Part shown: positions 1 through 11,212 of the stretch, one piece after another
How the letters are laid out: every line of letters starts with the position of its first letter
Position numbering within the stretch: the stretch's first letter is position 1
Assembly: GCA_025617745.1 (NCBI GenBank)
Contig: CM046855.1
Coordinates: 40,495,663-40,559,662 of the forward strand
Direction of reading: 5' to 3'
DNA: 64,000 bases
Source: Heliocidaris erythrogramma
Lineage: Eukaryota > Echinodermata > Echinoidea > Camarodonta > Echinometridae
Made by a program: the position numbers and the translations under genes
The notes under the pieces: model-generated
Database searches by the model: none
What the model saw: only the letters and a program-made list of their open reading frames with translations
Told to the model about the DNA's origin: nothing

Positions 1-95
1 AGGACTCTGTGAAAGAGCCGGTTACATCCGAGCCCGTTTTCTGCACATCTGGATTGCAAGAGATGCAAAGAATGAAGGAAGCCATTAGACAGTGA
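1..95 (+). CDS. Possible last exon of an unidentified gene (partial, cut by window edge)
   Basis: The first 92 bases are clearly richer in GC than the DNA that follows. They stay open in the frame whose codons start at base 3, up to a TGA at 93-95. The translation begins DSVKEPVTSEPVF and ends QRMKEAIRQ. A second frame, starting at base 2, is also open to a TAG at 86-88, so the frame is not certain. The sharp drop to AT-rich sequence right after the TGA would fit a coding-to-3' UTR boundary. I do not recognise the family, and no splice acceptor is visible because the exon would start outside the window. Chance openness over 30 codons is quite possible. Confidence 0.25.
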   Translation, partial: DSVKEPVTSEPVFCTSGLQEMQRMKEAIRQ

Positions 96-113
96 AAAAA
101 AAGATGAGAAAAC

Positions 114-3100
114 TGACTTGCTATTTTCCACATATCATGAATAAGTTTAAAATTATATTTGAAAGGGTGACATCTTCCACAAATGGCTGCAGCCCACAAA
201 ACCTGACATCCCTCGAGACCGACAGCCCATGAGACAGAAAGCCTTTAAGATCGACATGTTTATTTTCCTGGGCCTTCTGACAACTGTTCTGAGGGTTCAT
301 CAGACAAATACATGTATTATTAATTTTGTGGGCTGTTGGTCTACTGTATCCCATCCATAATATTCAATGTACATGTATTTCAATAACTACCTTTTCCAAC
401 CTGGAACTAATACATGTACTTCATGTTATCTCTTTCATGAGTGCATCTTCAGTGGAATGTTTCAAAAGTTTTTCAGTCATGACGAGTGTAAGCCTATATA
501 AATTTACATGCATGCAGTATATTTGTTTGAAGGGGGTGTTATAGCCTGAGAAGAACAGGCAAATCAGAGACATGGACACAGCTCCAAAAAAATAGGGGAA
601 ATGAGAGATCTGTGAATTTTGTAACTGTTCAATCACCATTTCAGTGAGATTACTAGTAATTGGCAATTTAGTCACAATTCTGGCATGCATACAAAGCTCT
701 CACATTTATTAAGTGCAAAGATTTACATTTCCTTTTTTCATCATAAGGATAAAATTTACATTCTTTTTCTTTTAAGAGTGATAATGGACTAGTCAGGAAG
801 CGCAGACTCTTTTTATATGAAGCTTTTGTGAAGCTGCACCCAGCTTGAAATGATTCATATCAGCCGAAGTAACTGGCCTTACAGTGTACATGTATATGGA
901 ACTACTAGTCGTGTACAATTTTCTGTAGTTCATACTATCTGTTACACACTATAACTGACAAAAGGTTTGTTCAGAAACTGAGGACCTTGTAAAAAAAAAA
1001 TCGCTTGGCTTCAACTCTACCCTGTCATGTGTTAAGCATACAAACTGGTAAATGAGCAGCCTTTTTAGATGAGACATACTTTAAGGGCGGCAAGATCTGA
1101 CAATGAATGGTGAATGGACTGCATCAATAACAACCTAGCATCAATAACAACCTAGCATCAATAACGAACTATAATCAATAAATTTGAATAAATTATCAAG
1201 GTAATTCTTTTCTATTACCATGAATCATCTCTTCTGCACTTAAAATTCATGTCCAGCTCAGCCTGGCTATCATGCATCTGACTGAAGGGGGGTAAATAAA
1301 ATGCCTTATTTTCACTTTCCCAGGTCTCCTGATCGATCCTGTAACCTCCCATTTCACACTTCCCTGATCAATCAACTTGCTGTCTTTTCAGCTGTTTGCC
1401 TCCAGTGGAACTTTCACACCTAACCCATATTGAAATACTAGCGCAAGATAAATATTTTAAATGAAAACTAATAGGTTTACAGTTACATGTGCATTTTATA
1501 CATGTACATGTATTTTTTATTGAGACTACATATGTACATACATGTAAATGAATTTTCTAAGGATTTTATAGAAGAATATGCAGACTCAGGAAAGGGTGCA
1601 TATACATGTACATGTATTATCAGCACTGAATAAAAATAAATAAAATACTACAATCAAATGTTTCAAATAATTAATAACTGCTTTTCCTGTGACTTTGTGT
1701 AGAGCCTCTTCTTATCATGACTATCATTACTTATTATGTGGCAAGTGCAATGAATATCACGCAACACTTTTTTTCCACTTCGTTTTGTTGGAGTTTGTTA
1801 GGCCCATTTAACTGTATCTGCTGTGCATGTGAAACCCTCAGTAGTTGAGGTGTATTGATCCATCCATGTGGCTTACCAGAATAACACTTTCAAATGTAAT
1901 GCATTGAGACCAGTATATTCTACCGCACTTTCCCCTAATTACAGGCCAGAAATCAATACTAATGCCCTGTAATTAGAATGATTTTTCTATACATTGAGAG
2001 ACAGCATGTCTACATGTAGATCCACAAAATCAGACCCCAAAAGATATCACAGTTAACATGTCGAGTTCTCTGAAAAGTAACTGAATTGAGACCTACATGT
2101 GTACATTTACATGTACATTGCATCTGCCAGTGTGTTGTATTTGAGGACAATTTGTTTTGCATGACATGCAATGATACAAATTTCCAAGAGACCAAATTTA
2201 CACCCCTCTACTTGAAATACATACAGCATGGTATGAAGGTAAATTTTGTACGATGTACTGTATACATGTCACTATGTATCGAACAGAAAAGAGGCCCTTC
2301 CTCAAACCGACAGGAAAATGTATAAATCATAAACTAAGTTTAAATTTACAACAAAAGAGATTGATGTAATCACTCTCAATTCACTTATTAATTTTTTTTA
2401 TACATGTTTATTACATTGCCTTACATATAGTTTACCAGGTCTCTTTACATAGATTTGTGGACATACCGGTATCTAAAAATAACTTGCTTTCATTCGGAAT
2501 GTCAGATAATCACTCAAATTGAGATGTGTATGTAGAATCAATGTTAACCTACATTGCCTTGTAAGCCTCAATGAATTTTGCAGCTTGTTTGCATGTGTAC
2601 ACAGCCAACATCTGTCCCATGAAAATTAGTGAATGCTTGGGAGGAGACAAATTTCCCCCCTAATTTCAACAGAATGTATTTTTTGTAAGCTGTAAACCAG
2701 GTAGAATGTACACATAAACTTATCCTTTACCAAATTTACACAATACAGAAGATCTGTACACTATCAAAGAGTGTTGCAAGTTATCGGAATAATAGTACAC
2801 CTAGGCCTCATATGTTATGTTTTTTTCAGCTTCTCAAAAAAATTATACTTACAGAAACTACTGTATATAATTCATGTTGTCGTCCAAAATAAAACTGGAA
2901 AGCTAGATGCATAATCAACCCTCTTTAATAATCATACTATCAGACCTACATTATACCACCAGACTGTTTTCTACATGTATGTGAAAGCCATTTTACCAAA
3001 CATTGGTACAGTGCACATATAACATACATGTACATGTAAACATTATAAACCATTAATTCTGATTGCCTTAACATGGTACTAGAACGATGATCACAAAGTC

Positions 3101-6073
3101 TTGTATTAAAAAAAGAACAACCCAAGGCAACTTCAATATCTCTGTACGTAACCTTGTTATTTATGAATTTATAGTTTCATTTATTCAAGCTTTATTGAAC
3201 TTCAAAAGCTAAGTACATGTACATGTACAAATTGCTCACTACTCTGTGCATTTCTTCCTTACCCTTCATTACAGTACAGGAAAACCAAATAATTTAGTTA
3301 AACACTGTGAAAGCATGCTTCAACGATCAATAGGAGATCATCTCACCATTTCTCAATTCTGTGCATGATATATTTTACTAAAAAATACTGTAGTAGACCC
3401 TATACATGTACCTACCTATTTAATGTTTGTATTGCAATATATCCAGCATGCAATCGAGACAGACTTTTTGATTAAAGTCTGATGATTTCCTGATGTGATG
3501 TAGAATAGATGGGGTCGACAAGACTCATTAACTTTGTCCTCCATACCGAGGGCTCAGGCACGGCTAGTCTTACACCTTTTCTGGGTCAGGCAAAGAGTCC
3601 CTTCAATTATCTTGTCACACATGCGCTCCTAGCTTCGCCGGCTGCATCCCTGTCATAATTAATAACTTCTCAGCAAACTTCTAACAGCTCGGAGCACATA
3701 TTTCATTGACACCTGATCTCTTTTGATGATTTCTCTTTTAGACATGTATATATCAAACCCCATAATGTTGCCTTTGGACTTCAAAGATGGTGCCCTGATA
3801 TCAAACCTGTGTTTCAATGAACTGTAAAACATGTTTGTTTAAATGATCTCTGTGTTATAATATGAAACATAGTATTCAAATGTATGGCATCAAGAATGCA
3901 CAAATAAAATGTAGTTTCTATCATAATTGCAAACTTAAATGTATTTTGTATGTAACATTTTTTAATGATCTCTAATAGCATTGACCCTATCCTCATCAAT
4001 TTCTAATTTAATAATTTGTCTTTCTTAAGAAATTGCTTCAAATACTGCTTTTGTGTTATGATCTTGGATCACTTGTCTAAGCCTACAAGTACATGTACAT
4101 TGTATCTGTGATGCAATCTATGTGGGCATACATGATGTACTGTACCTGTACAATTCCCATTTAAATATAACATTTTTATTTCCATATTTTCCATCCTTTG
4201 CTGTATACCAGCATCTCTGCAGCGTCAGATATTTATTAGAACATATGTCAACAGACTGTTTATAATTCATGTCTTCCCCTAGAAATCATTTATTCATCTG
4301 GCAGTCTGATTTCTTCACAGATGGCTACAACAAATTCTTTTTGAGGAAAGAAGATCAAGAATTTGCTTCAAATCCCTTTATTCTGTGAATATGAGAATAC
4401 CTGCAGTCCTTTCATTTAATAAATTTCTCTGGACTTAGAATGAGAAGATATATATCTGTATTTTCTTGCAAATATAGCTTGTAAGCTAATTCTTTTCAAT
4501 AGTCAGTCACATACAGGTATGATCTCACACAGTGAAACCTACCAGATTGCCTAACAATTACATGTACCTTTGAACACATTCCTCAATCTTAAATTGATTG
4601 CTAACCTACAATGCACATGTGAGGACTGTGGCTTCACTGATGTCAAACTACGCCAACAGACAGGCATGTAAATGGATAAAATGCCCTTTGCCCTGCATGA
4701 TTATCAACGTTTCTATTCACCACTGGTAGTCCACGGCTCTATTCACTGATATTCACATCTTTGTGTTAAGTACATGCTGTGCTCCAAAGTGAATTCACCT
4801 CTCTCAATCTTCCGAGGCAAGCCAGTTGAAAAAAAAACATACGCCTAGCTGTCTACGCAGACATGTACATGTACCTACCAAAAGATCTGCAGACTACCTG
4901 CTGAACTTACTGCATCCATGATCAGTAATGATGCAAAAGTAAGTTTAAATATGTTACGACACTGTGCAACTTTAATAATGTGTTTTTTATTATATTCATT
5001 ACACAGTACACCTGCAAAGGTTTAAATGAAAACAGACAAATGTATAAAGGCATGTACATGTACATTACATTTTTAGCTACTTAAACATCATGTCCAATGA
5101 TTTATCTTAGTTTACCCCTAAATTCTGCATGTATGCTTTCTGTCCATTCATCCAAAAATGACAATACATTTCTTCTAGTTCTAGCAAACTGTTTTTTAGT
5201 TCATTAACCTACTTTATCTGTAATGACAAGATGAAGATATGTGTTGACTTCTTTATTTATTCAAGAGTTAGCTGATTACATGTATCTGCACTGTGTAGAA
5301 ACAGAACAAGTTTTTTATCAATGGTGCTTTACTCCCTTTGGCATTGGCATTTGCACAATACCCATGTCGAAACTTGATTTGAGCAGGGAAGTGTTAGAGA
5401 GAGCATGCTTGATACTGAAAAATCAATGTCTAGATCCAATTAAATACATTTCATAACTTCAAGAAACAAGCTTCAAAGTCACAAATATCAAGAAACAAAT
5501 TGTTTATGGAGAAATAAAGATAGAACAGTACTTTTTTTTGGGAATGAGAATAGCTTGATTATCTTTCCTGTATTAGAAAGACTATGATTGGGATGATGGG
5601 GAAGAAAGATTTTTAGCCCTAATCTGACGATGAGATGAGCATTAAATTTAAACCCAACATTTAACTCTTGAAAGTTCATTAATAGGAAATATACATGTAC
5701 ATGTAGGGATGGGTTAACCATTAAAATTAAATACATATGACAAAATATGGCAGTCATCATCCTTCAGTCCTTGTAAGTGTGAAGGCAGTGAATCACATGC
5801 AAAAATCGGGTGAGAGATTCTACTTTCTAGATCAAAAGGCAAAAAGAATGATAAATGAATTGTCTGAGGAAAACATGAAATGTTTCATTGAGATTATAAA
5901 TTGAAGACAAAATTTTAATTTGGATTGTTCTAAGAAGCAAAAAAGCTGTTTAAATGGTCTTACTTCACACAAAATAATGGAAAGCATTATGATTGGTGAC
6001 AATCATTATCTAAAAATTAAATGATACATTAGACATTACATATTTTGCTTTATCATTAGATTTGAATACCAAC
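114..6073. other. AT-rich noncoding DNA, presumably intron 1 of the IGFBP-domain gene
   Basis: There is no convincing exon in either strand; the open frames present are short, AT-rich and unlike known proteins. The sequence is peppered with self-complementary ACATGT/TACATGTA words (for example near 892, 1500, 1602, 2104, 3026, 3214, 4092, 4862, 5052 and 5693). A 19-base unit, CATCAATAACAACCTAG, occurs about three times in a row at 1120-1172. Because the minus-strand gene at 6341-6074 ends in a splice donor and no downstream exon was found, most or all of this stretch may be its intron. Confidence 0.5.
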
Positions 6074-6341
6074 CTCGACATATTCCATGAGCATCGGGGT
6101 TCAATGAATCTCCAACTGCTACAATAAGTTCACACACTAATTCACTATCACACTGTCCATATTTATTAAATGGCCCTCCACAAGATTGCCCATCAAGTTT
6201 GGCACATTCTTTGCAGCAAACACAAACATCGTCCACTACACCACCTTGACAAGAGAGTGTCGGGCACTTCTCCCTTTCGCAGGTGCCACACGACAGGGCT
6301 GCCGCCGTCGCGACCAGAGAAAGAAATATTATTGTTTTCAT
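6074..6341 (-). CDS. First coding exon of a secreted IGFBP N-terminal domain protein
   Basis: Seen: the exon opens with a signal peptide (MKTIIFLSLVATAAALS, residues 1-17). A compact domain follows with 12 cysteines at residues 18, 21, 26, 31, 40, 42, 43, 46, 54, 64, 70 and 88. It contains the CCxxC core (VCVCCKEC) and the GQSCGG motif typical of the insulin-like growth factor binding protein N-terminal domain. Reading stops in phase 1 at CGA G|GTTGGT, a fair splice donor at 6073; an alternative donor lies 4 bases on. Known: this domain opens IGFBPs, IGFBP7, KAZALD1, CRIM1, HTRA1 and single-domain invertebrate insulin-binding proteins, and a phase 1 intron after it is common. Inference: the product is secreted and may bind insulin-like peptides or act in the matrix. 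Which subfamily it belongs to depends on exons not found here. An in-frame ATG lies 12 codons upstream, but the chosen ATG begins a perfect signal peptide. Confidence 0.82.
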
Positions 6342-6390
6342 TTTCACTGTCGCTGTTCCAGCCAAATTCTGTTGCAAAAGTGGAACTAAT

Positions 6391-6399
6391 TATATAAAT
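6391..6399 (-). promoter_or_regulatory. Candidate TATA box of the IGFBP-domain gene
   Basis: On the minus strand the sequence reads CATTTATATAATTAG about 50 bases before the chosen ATG. A start site 25-30 bases downstream would fall near 6363 and leave a 5' UTR of about 20 bases. The motif and spacing are right, but the surrounding DNA is AT-rich, so this is suggestive only. Confidence 0.3.
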
Positions 6400-6404
6400 G
6401 TTAT

Positions 6405-7030
6405 CCAAATGATTCCAAAAGAATGTACCAAAAATATCCAGTAAGTTAGCCTAAACTTTAAAGCTGAGGTTCCGATTTCGAAGTAACGTTGAACTTGAAA
6501 CTGAGATGAATCCTCAGCTAGCTGCTCATCGAGACTCGACTGTACATGTATATCCCCGCGATATACGGTACGGCTACAGTAGCGGCTCAAGCTTGTCTGG
6601 ATGGCTGGAGCCCGAACGCATCCTGCGGCTCAAGCATCGATCGGTGCATCTACTCCAGACTCCTCCAAGGCAAGCTCCTCCCTGGTTACATCCCAGTTGC
6701 AGTTGCAAGCTCCACTCAACTTAGGCTAGTGCAGTACTGTTACAACAGTTGGTGTCTGTCTAGCTGAGAAGTGAGAGGTCGACTTTCCTCCTGAAAAGGA
6801 GTTAGCAATACATGACAGATCTACCGTTACTGCACTGCTCAAGACGACAATTAAGCGCAAGTACAGTACAGTTGAAGATATCTTACCAAAGAGTATAAAT
6901 ACGAAGAGTGCTAGCTCAATCCCGATAAAGCACGCGTATATATTGTGGTACGTACTTGCCAGAGGGAGAGGTTATAGTCTTTATCAAGATGTTTGTATTT
7001 TCTTTATTTTTTAAATTTTTTTCTGTACAT
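6405..7030. other. Upstream region of the IGFBP-domain gene, no gene seen
   Basis: This is mixed-composition DNA between the minus-strand exon and the Harbinger element. The part at 6540-6720 is richer in GC and CpG than average and has short open frames on both strands, but none resembles a known protein. It may hold promoter or enhancer sequence. Nothing firmer can be said. Confidence 0.4.
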
Positions 7031-7069
7031 CGCTTAGGTTGACACTTTCACGATTTTCGGTTCCCGCAT

Positions 7070-7428
7070 AGTTCACGCACTGAAATTGCATCATGCGTGC
7101 CAATGCGTGGACACTTGCGGGAAGGGGCGGGACGATGCGCGGCAATGCGCGGCAATGCGTGAAGAGCGAAAAAAATTTTTCAACATGTTGAAAATTTTGC
7201 CACGCACTTCCCGCATTGCAGCAGTGCGTGAACTGTGCGCAAACTATGCGCAAACAAGTCGTGCCAATGCGTGCCAGTGCGTGGCGTAAAAACAGTGGGT
7301 ACCCCACCCCCGGGAATGTGGCACGCACTTCACGACTAGTTCACGACATGGTCCCGCATAATTTGCGCAGTGGTTGCGCATCCTTCGCGCACTTTCACGC
7401 AAGGACCGCGCATATCAGTCACGTGATG
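7070..7428. repeat. Left subterminal array of CACGCA/TGCGTG words
   Basis: This is the counterpart of the right array, with many TGCGTGCCA, ATGCGCGGCA and GTGCGTGAACT words and inverted versions such as TTCACGCA. It lies just inside the left terminal repeat and runs into the 3' end of the transposase frame, supplying that frame's last 30 codons. Confidence 0.65.
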
Positions 7429-7806
7429 CGTTGCCAAGAAACGGAGAGTGACGGCTAGTTTCATTCCAACTTCTAGTGGTTCTCGCATAAACGTTGTTTT
7501 CTTCTCCAGATGAGGCGTTAGCTTTTCAACCATTTCCTCAAACAGATCAGGAGTGATTCTCAAGAAATTCTTATAGCTCTTTTGATCCTCCCTATGCAGC
7601 TCTGCCAGTAAATGATCAAAATGTCCGTAGATGTGGCGTCTTGACAGCCAATCTCTCACCCACAATGTCCTCCTTTTTCTTTTTACTTTTTTCTCCTCTT
7701 CTCGTCTTTCTTCAAGATCTCTTTCTTGTTGATAAAATATTAATGCTCCTGCAGCTACATATAAACACCTTCTCTCTTCTAAATTAGCTTCTTCAGAATT
7801 CAACAT
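7429..7806 (-). pseudogene. N-terminal fragment of a PIF/Harbinger transposase
   Basis: The frame is open for 156 codons from an ATG at 7806; about 126 of them look like transposase. Visible hallmarks are a charged stretch, then RTLWVRDWLSRR (residues 47-57), LLAELHRED, KSYKNFLRITPDLFEEM (77-93) and KLAVTLRFLAT (116-126). This is the standard order at the start of Harbinger nuclease proteins (DDE_Tnp_4 family). After LRFLAT the frame runs into the CpG-rich subterminal array and similarity stops, so the DDE catalytic part is absent. No stop or frameshift interrupts the retained part. A poly-T tract at about 7880-7900 lies upstream of the ATG. The fragment cannot encode an active transposase, but it could in principle encode a DNA-binding remnant. 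Confidence 0.75.
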
Positions 7807-7904
7807 CTTAATGACGATAGTTATGCTGAATTAATGAAAACACGAGAGCGAATAGACGTCTGCCCGGGCGTCTGCCTTGTTTTTTTTTTTTTTTTTTTTT
7901 GATA

Positions 7905-8100
7905 GTTAACACAATGCGCAAACTACTTGTAAAATAGTCGTGAACTATGCGTGAACTATGCGTCAACTATGCGTGAACAATGCGTGAACAATGCGGGAAC
8001 TATGCGGGAACTATGCATGCCAGTGCGTGTCACTGAAGTGGCACGCACTGTCACGCACTGGCACGCATTCAATGCGGGGCAGTGCGGGACCAAAAATCGT
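7905..8100. repeat. Right subterminal array of TGCGTGAAC-type words
   Basis: About a dozen near copies of a 10-12 base word (CTATGCGTGAA, CAATGCGTGAA, CTATGCGGGAA) occur in direct succession at 7945-8020. Inverted CACGCACTG words follow at 8040-8070. The matching left arm is at 7070-7430. The CpG density contrasts strongly with the AT-rich surroundings. Known: clustered subterminal motifs are often transposase binding sites. Confidence 0.7.
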
Positions 8101-8194
8101 GAAAGTGTCAACCGGGCATTAAAGGGCATAGCCTTGATATTTTCCCTTCAAATACAAACTTATGTCCTAAAACAGATAGGAATACTGGCGTAGC

Positions 8195-9640
8195 CAAGGA
8201 GGGGGGCACAGGGGGGCCATGCCCCCCCCCCCTATTCAGCCACTAAAAAGAAAAGCGGGAGCGGAAAAGCAGGGGAAGTGAGAGAAAAAGGCCAATATAA
8301 AAAGGCGCTACAAGCCATTATCTTTCTCTCGAAATTTGCTAAAACGTCAGAGTTTTCGCACTTCGCGCGGGAAGGGAGAAATAACTCTCCTCTCCCTGCA
8401 CCCACCCCTGTTACATACAGTGAAATAACTGAAAAGCATGCAGCCAGGGAGTCGAACTAACATTCCGCCTAAAAAAAGCTGCTAAAACATCAGAGCTTTC
8501 GCGCTTCGCGCGGGAAAGGAGAAACTGCCCCCTCCCTGCCCCCATCCCTGTTTACATACAGTGCTGTATTGCGTCAAAAATAACTGAAAAGCATGCAGAC
8601 AGGGAGTCGAACTAACATTCCGTCTAAAAAAAAAAGCTGCTAAAACATCAGAGCTTTCGCGCTTCGCGCGGGAAGGGGGAAGCTCCCCCTCCCTGCACCC
8701 ACCCCTGTTACATACACAGTGCAGTATTACGTCCAAATAACTGAAAAAACATTCAGGGCGTCGAACTGTAACTTTCCGCCTAAAAAATATGTTTGCTACG
8801 AGCCGTTATCTTTCTCTCAAATTTGCTAAAACATCAGAGCTTTCGCGCTTCGCGCGGGAAGGGAGAAACTGCCCCCTCCCTGCACCCACCCCTGTTACAT
8901 ACAGTGAAATGTTGGGTCCAAATAATTGAAAACCAGTCCGGGCGTCGAACTATAACTTTCCGCATCAAAAAAATTGTTTGCTACGAGCCGTTATCTTTCT
9001 CTCAAATTTGCGAAAACATCAGAGCTTTCGAGCATCGCTCGGGAAGGGGGAAACTCCCTCTCCCTGCACCCACCCCAGTTACATACTGCGCAGTATTACG
9101 TCCAAATAGCTAAAAAGCAGTCAGGGCGTCGAACTGTAACTTTCCGCCTAAAAAAATATATATACGAGCCGTTTATCTTTCTCTCAAATTTGGTAAAACG
9201 TCAGAGCTTTCGCACTTCGCACGGGAAGGAGGAAACTCCCCCTCCCTGCAACCACCTCTCTTATACAGTGCAATATTGCGTCCAAGTAATTGAAAAGCAG
9301 TCGGGGCGTCGAACTATAACTTTCCGCCTAAAAAATTGTTTGCTACAAGTCGTTATCTTTCTCTCAAATTTGCAAAAACGTCAGAGCTTTCGCGCTTCGC
9401 GCGGGAAGGGGGAAACTCCCCCTACATGCACCCATCCCTGTTACAGTGCAGTATTACGTCCAAATAACTGAAAAGCAGTTTGGACGTCGAAATAACTTTC
9501 CGCCTAAAAAAGGTGCTACGAGCCGTTATCTTTCTCTCAAATTTGCTATAAAACGTGCAGTTCGTGTTTCGCGCGGGAGGGGGAAAACTTCGCGTGCTCA
9601 TCACCAATTTTGCACTCTTCGCGTGCTCATTTGCTGTCAT
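8195..9640. repeat. GC-rich satellite array, unit about 140-186 bp
   Basis: A unit built around TTTCGCGCTTCGCGCGGGAA recurs at roughly 8349, 8490, 8650, 8835, 9018, 9204, 9382 and 9556, giving spacings of 141, 160, 185, 183, 186, 178 and 174 bases. Each unit also holds a CTCCCTGCACCCACCCCTG block, a TTACATACAGTG block and CGTCGAACTATAACTTTCCG, then a short A run. Early units are shorter. Open frames across the array are a by-product of the repeat and not genes. The array begins after a GGGGGGCACAGGGGGGCCAT segment next to the Harbinger element. Confidence 0.85.
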
Positions 9641-9872
9641 TTGCTGTGAAATTTATTTTAATAGTTATGTGAGTGGGGGGGGGGGCGTGCATGTCCAAGC
9701 ATGTTCCCTGATATGAAGCTCTATATGAGCAAACACTGTGATATCTGACGGGAATGTCGAGAAAGTATTTTTTAAAAATACCAGTAATAAAATGCTATAT
9801 TTTTATTTTTCTAAATCAGAATATTGCATTTTATATCATGATTATTGCAAATTAAAGGGATCATAGACCTAT
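9640..9872 (+). repeat. Direct duplication, copy A
   Basis: This segment runs from ATTTGCTGTGAAATTT through a G run and CATGTTCCCTGATATGAAGC to GGGATCATAGACCTATA. It is closely matched by 10279-10502 in the same orientation. The copies differ by small indels and by the length of the G run. Confidence 0.8.
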
Positions 9873-10135
9873 AAAAAAAGGTGCTACGAGCCGTTATCTT
9901 TCTCTCAAATTTCCTATAAAACGTCAAGTTCGCGTTTCGGATGGTGACGTTAAAAGTCGGTCCCCAGACGTAAATAATCATATCTGATTGATACACGTCT
10001 GTAAAAACCCAATTACACGCACACACTCGCGCGGGAGGGGGGAAACTTCCCCCTCCATGCACCCACTCCCTGGGAGCTCGCTTCGCGTGCTCATCACCAA
10101 TTTCGCATGCACTCTTCGCGTGCTCACAACCGCCC
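9873..10135. repeat. Outlying satellite unit split by a short inserted sequence
   Basis: This is a further unit of the 8.2-9.6 kb satellite (GGTGCTACGAGCCGTTATCT at the start, TCGCGCGGGAGGGGGGAAAC later). About 85 bases at 9938-10028 interrupt it and have no counterpart in the other units. The inserted sequence reappears in inverse orientation near 56.4 kb. Confidence 0.65.
9938..10028 (-). mobile_element. Short dispersed element inside a satellite unit, copy 1
   Basis: It contains GGTCCCCAGACGTAAATAAT and TCATATCTGATTGATAC, which are shared in inverse orientation with 56402-56480. It splits an otherwise recognisable satellite unit, so it looks like a true insertion. CAGACGTA and a degenerate TACACGTCTG form a weak inverted pair. 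The family is unknown to me. Confidence 0.45.
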
Positions 10136-10278
10136 CCTAAAATGAAATCCTGGCTATGCGGTTGGATCCTTCACGTCTGGCCCCCCTTATTGAAAAATCC
10201 TGGCTACGCATGAGGATAGGAATCGGCTCTAACTGCACCAGGGAGGAGAGGGAGCTAGGAGAGATGTTTGTATTCAAA

Positions 10279-10502
10279 GTCATTTGCTGTGAAATTTCTT
10301 TTAATATTTATGTGAGGGGGGGGGGGCGTGGTCCAAACATGTTCCCTGATATGAAGCTCTGTATCTGATATATCTGACGGGAATGTCGAGAAAAGTATTT
10401 GAAAAAAAAACAGTAATAAAATTATATTTTTATTTTTCTAAATCAGAATATTTCATTTGATATCATGATTATTGCAAATTAAAGGGATCATAGACCTATA
10501 CT
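10279..10502 (+). repeat. Direct duplication, copy B
   Basis: This is the second copy of the 9640-9872 segment in the same orientation, starting CATTTGCTGTGAAATTTC and ending ATCATAGACCTATA. The outlying satellite unit lies between the two copies, so duplication of a block containing satellite edge plus unique flank is the simplest explanation. Confidence 0.8.
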
Positions 10503-11039
10503 ATAATGTACATTTATTGGCCTTATTCTGTTAAATGTCAAAACAGAAAAGGCTTTAATAAAAAGAGATTGCGTGCGAGAAAATCGTATCCAAATTGGCG
10601 TATCCAAGATTCCCATATTACTATTGGTGGTGTATCCATGAATGCCCGTGCCCTACTACGTGCCAGCCAAAACCAAATCTGACATTTCTTAGTTACACAT
10701 CGAATGAAAGGAAAGTATTCCCGTTTATTTATGCGGGGTCTCTTCCACTTTTTGAGCCTTCGTGTAGCTTTTTCAGATTACATGTAAGCCACATTTACAA
10801 TAAATTCAAGGTAATACTCGGGGAACTATAATCATTCTTAAAATCCATGTTTTCACGTGTTAACCCTATATGGCAGATGTATGTATACATTTTTTTATGA
10901 TATACATGTACTACGTAATTATCATCAGTACATTCATTACATTACAGATTGTTCATTTAATAATATTTTAAAGCAAGTATTATAATAACTGATAACTGCC
11001 AACAGTAATATATTACTGAACAGTAACACATTATATAGG

Positions 11040-11212
11040 AAATATTCTTTGTAACTGTCTAAATACAAGGGACCAGACTGACTAGCATTCATGCCATTTT
11101 CTGGTTCCTATTATCTTTGCACTCTTATGTAACGAGATATCACTGTGAACATGTACAATGATGATTATTGCATTGGATAATAAAAATTCATTCATTCATT
11201 CATTCATTCAGA
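11040..11212 (+). mobile_element. Candidate 3' end of a non-LTR retrotransposon or SINE with (ATTC)n tail
   Basis: An AT-rich stretch ends in GGATAATAAAAATTCATTCA and five or more ATTC repeats. Short tandem repeats directly after an AATAAA-like word are typical of CR1/L2-type 3' ends. There is no coding part. Confidence 0.35.

Larger units (their letters stand above)
7037..8113. mobile_element. Decayed PIF/Harbinger DNA transposon with internal repeat arrays
   Basis: The ends are inverted repeats: GGTTGACACTTTCACGATTT begins at 7037 and its complement ends at 8113. A TTA lies directly before the left end (7034-7036) and another at 8119-8121, five bases past the right end. This would be a 3-bp target duplication if the left end has lost five bases. 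Both arms are unusually rich in CpG and built of repeated 'TGCGTGAAC' and 'TGCGGGAAC' words. The centre carries an N-terminal Harbinger transposase frame on the minus strand. Known: PIF/Harbinger elements make 3-bp TWA duplications. Most of the transposase catalytic domain is missing, so the copy is non-autonomous. Confidence 0.75.

Noticed and set aside
7905..8100. Regularly repeated short words that might suggest a CRISPR array
   Set aside because: Words are 10-12 bases without spacers of constant length, lie inside transposon ends, and the genome is animal.
8278..9649. Several open frames with repeated peptide blocks, resembling a repeat protein
   Set aside because: Frames come from the satellite units in more than one frame and on both strands, with no start, splice or family signal.
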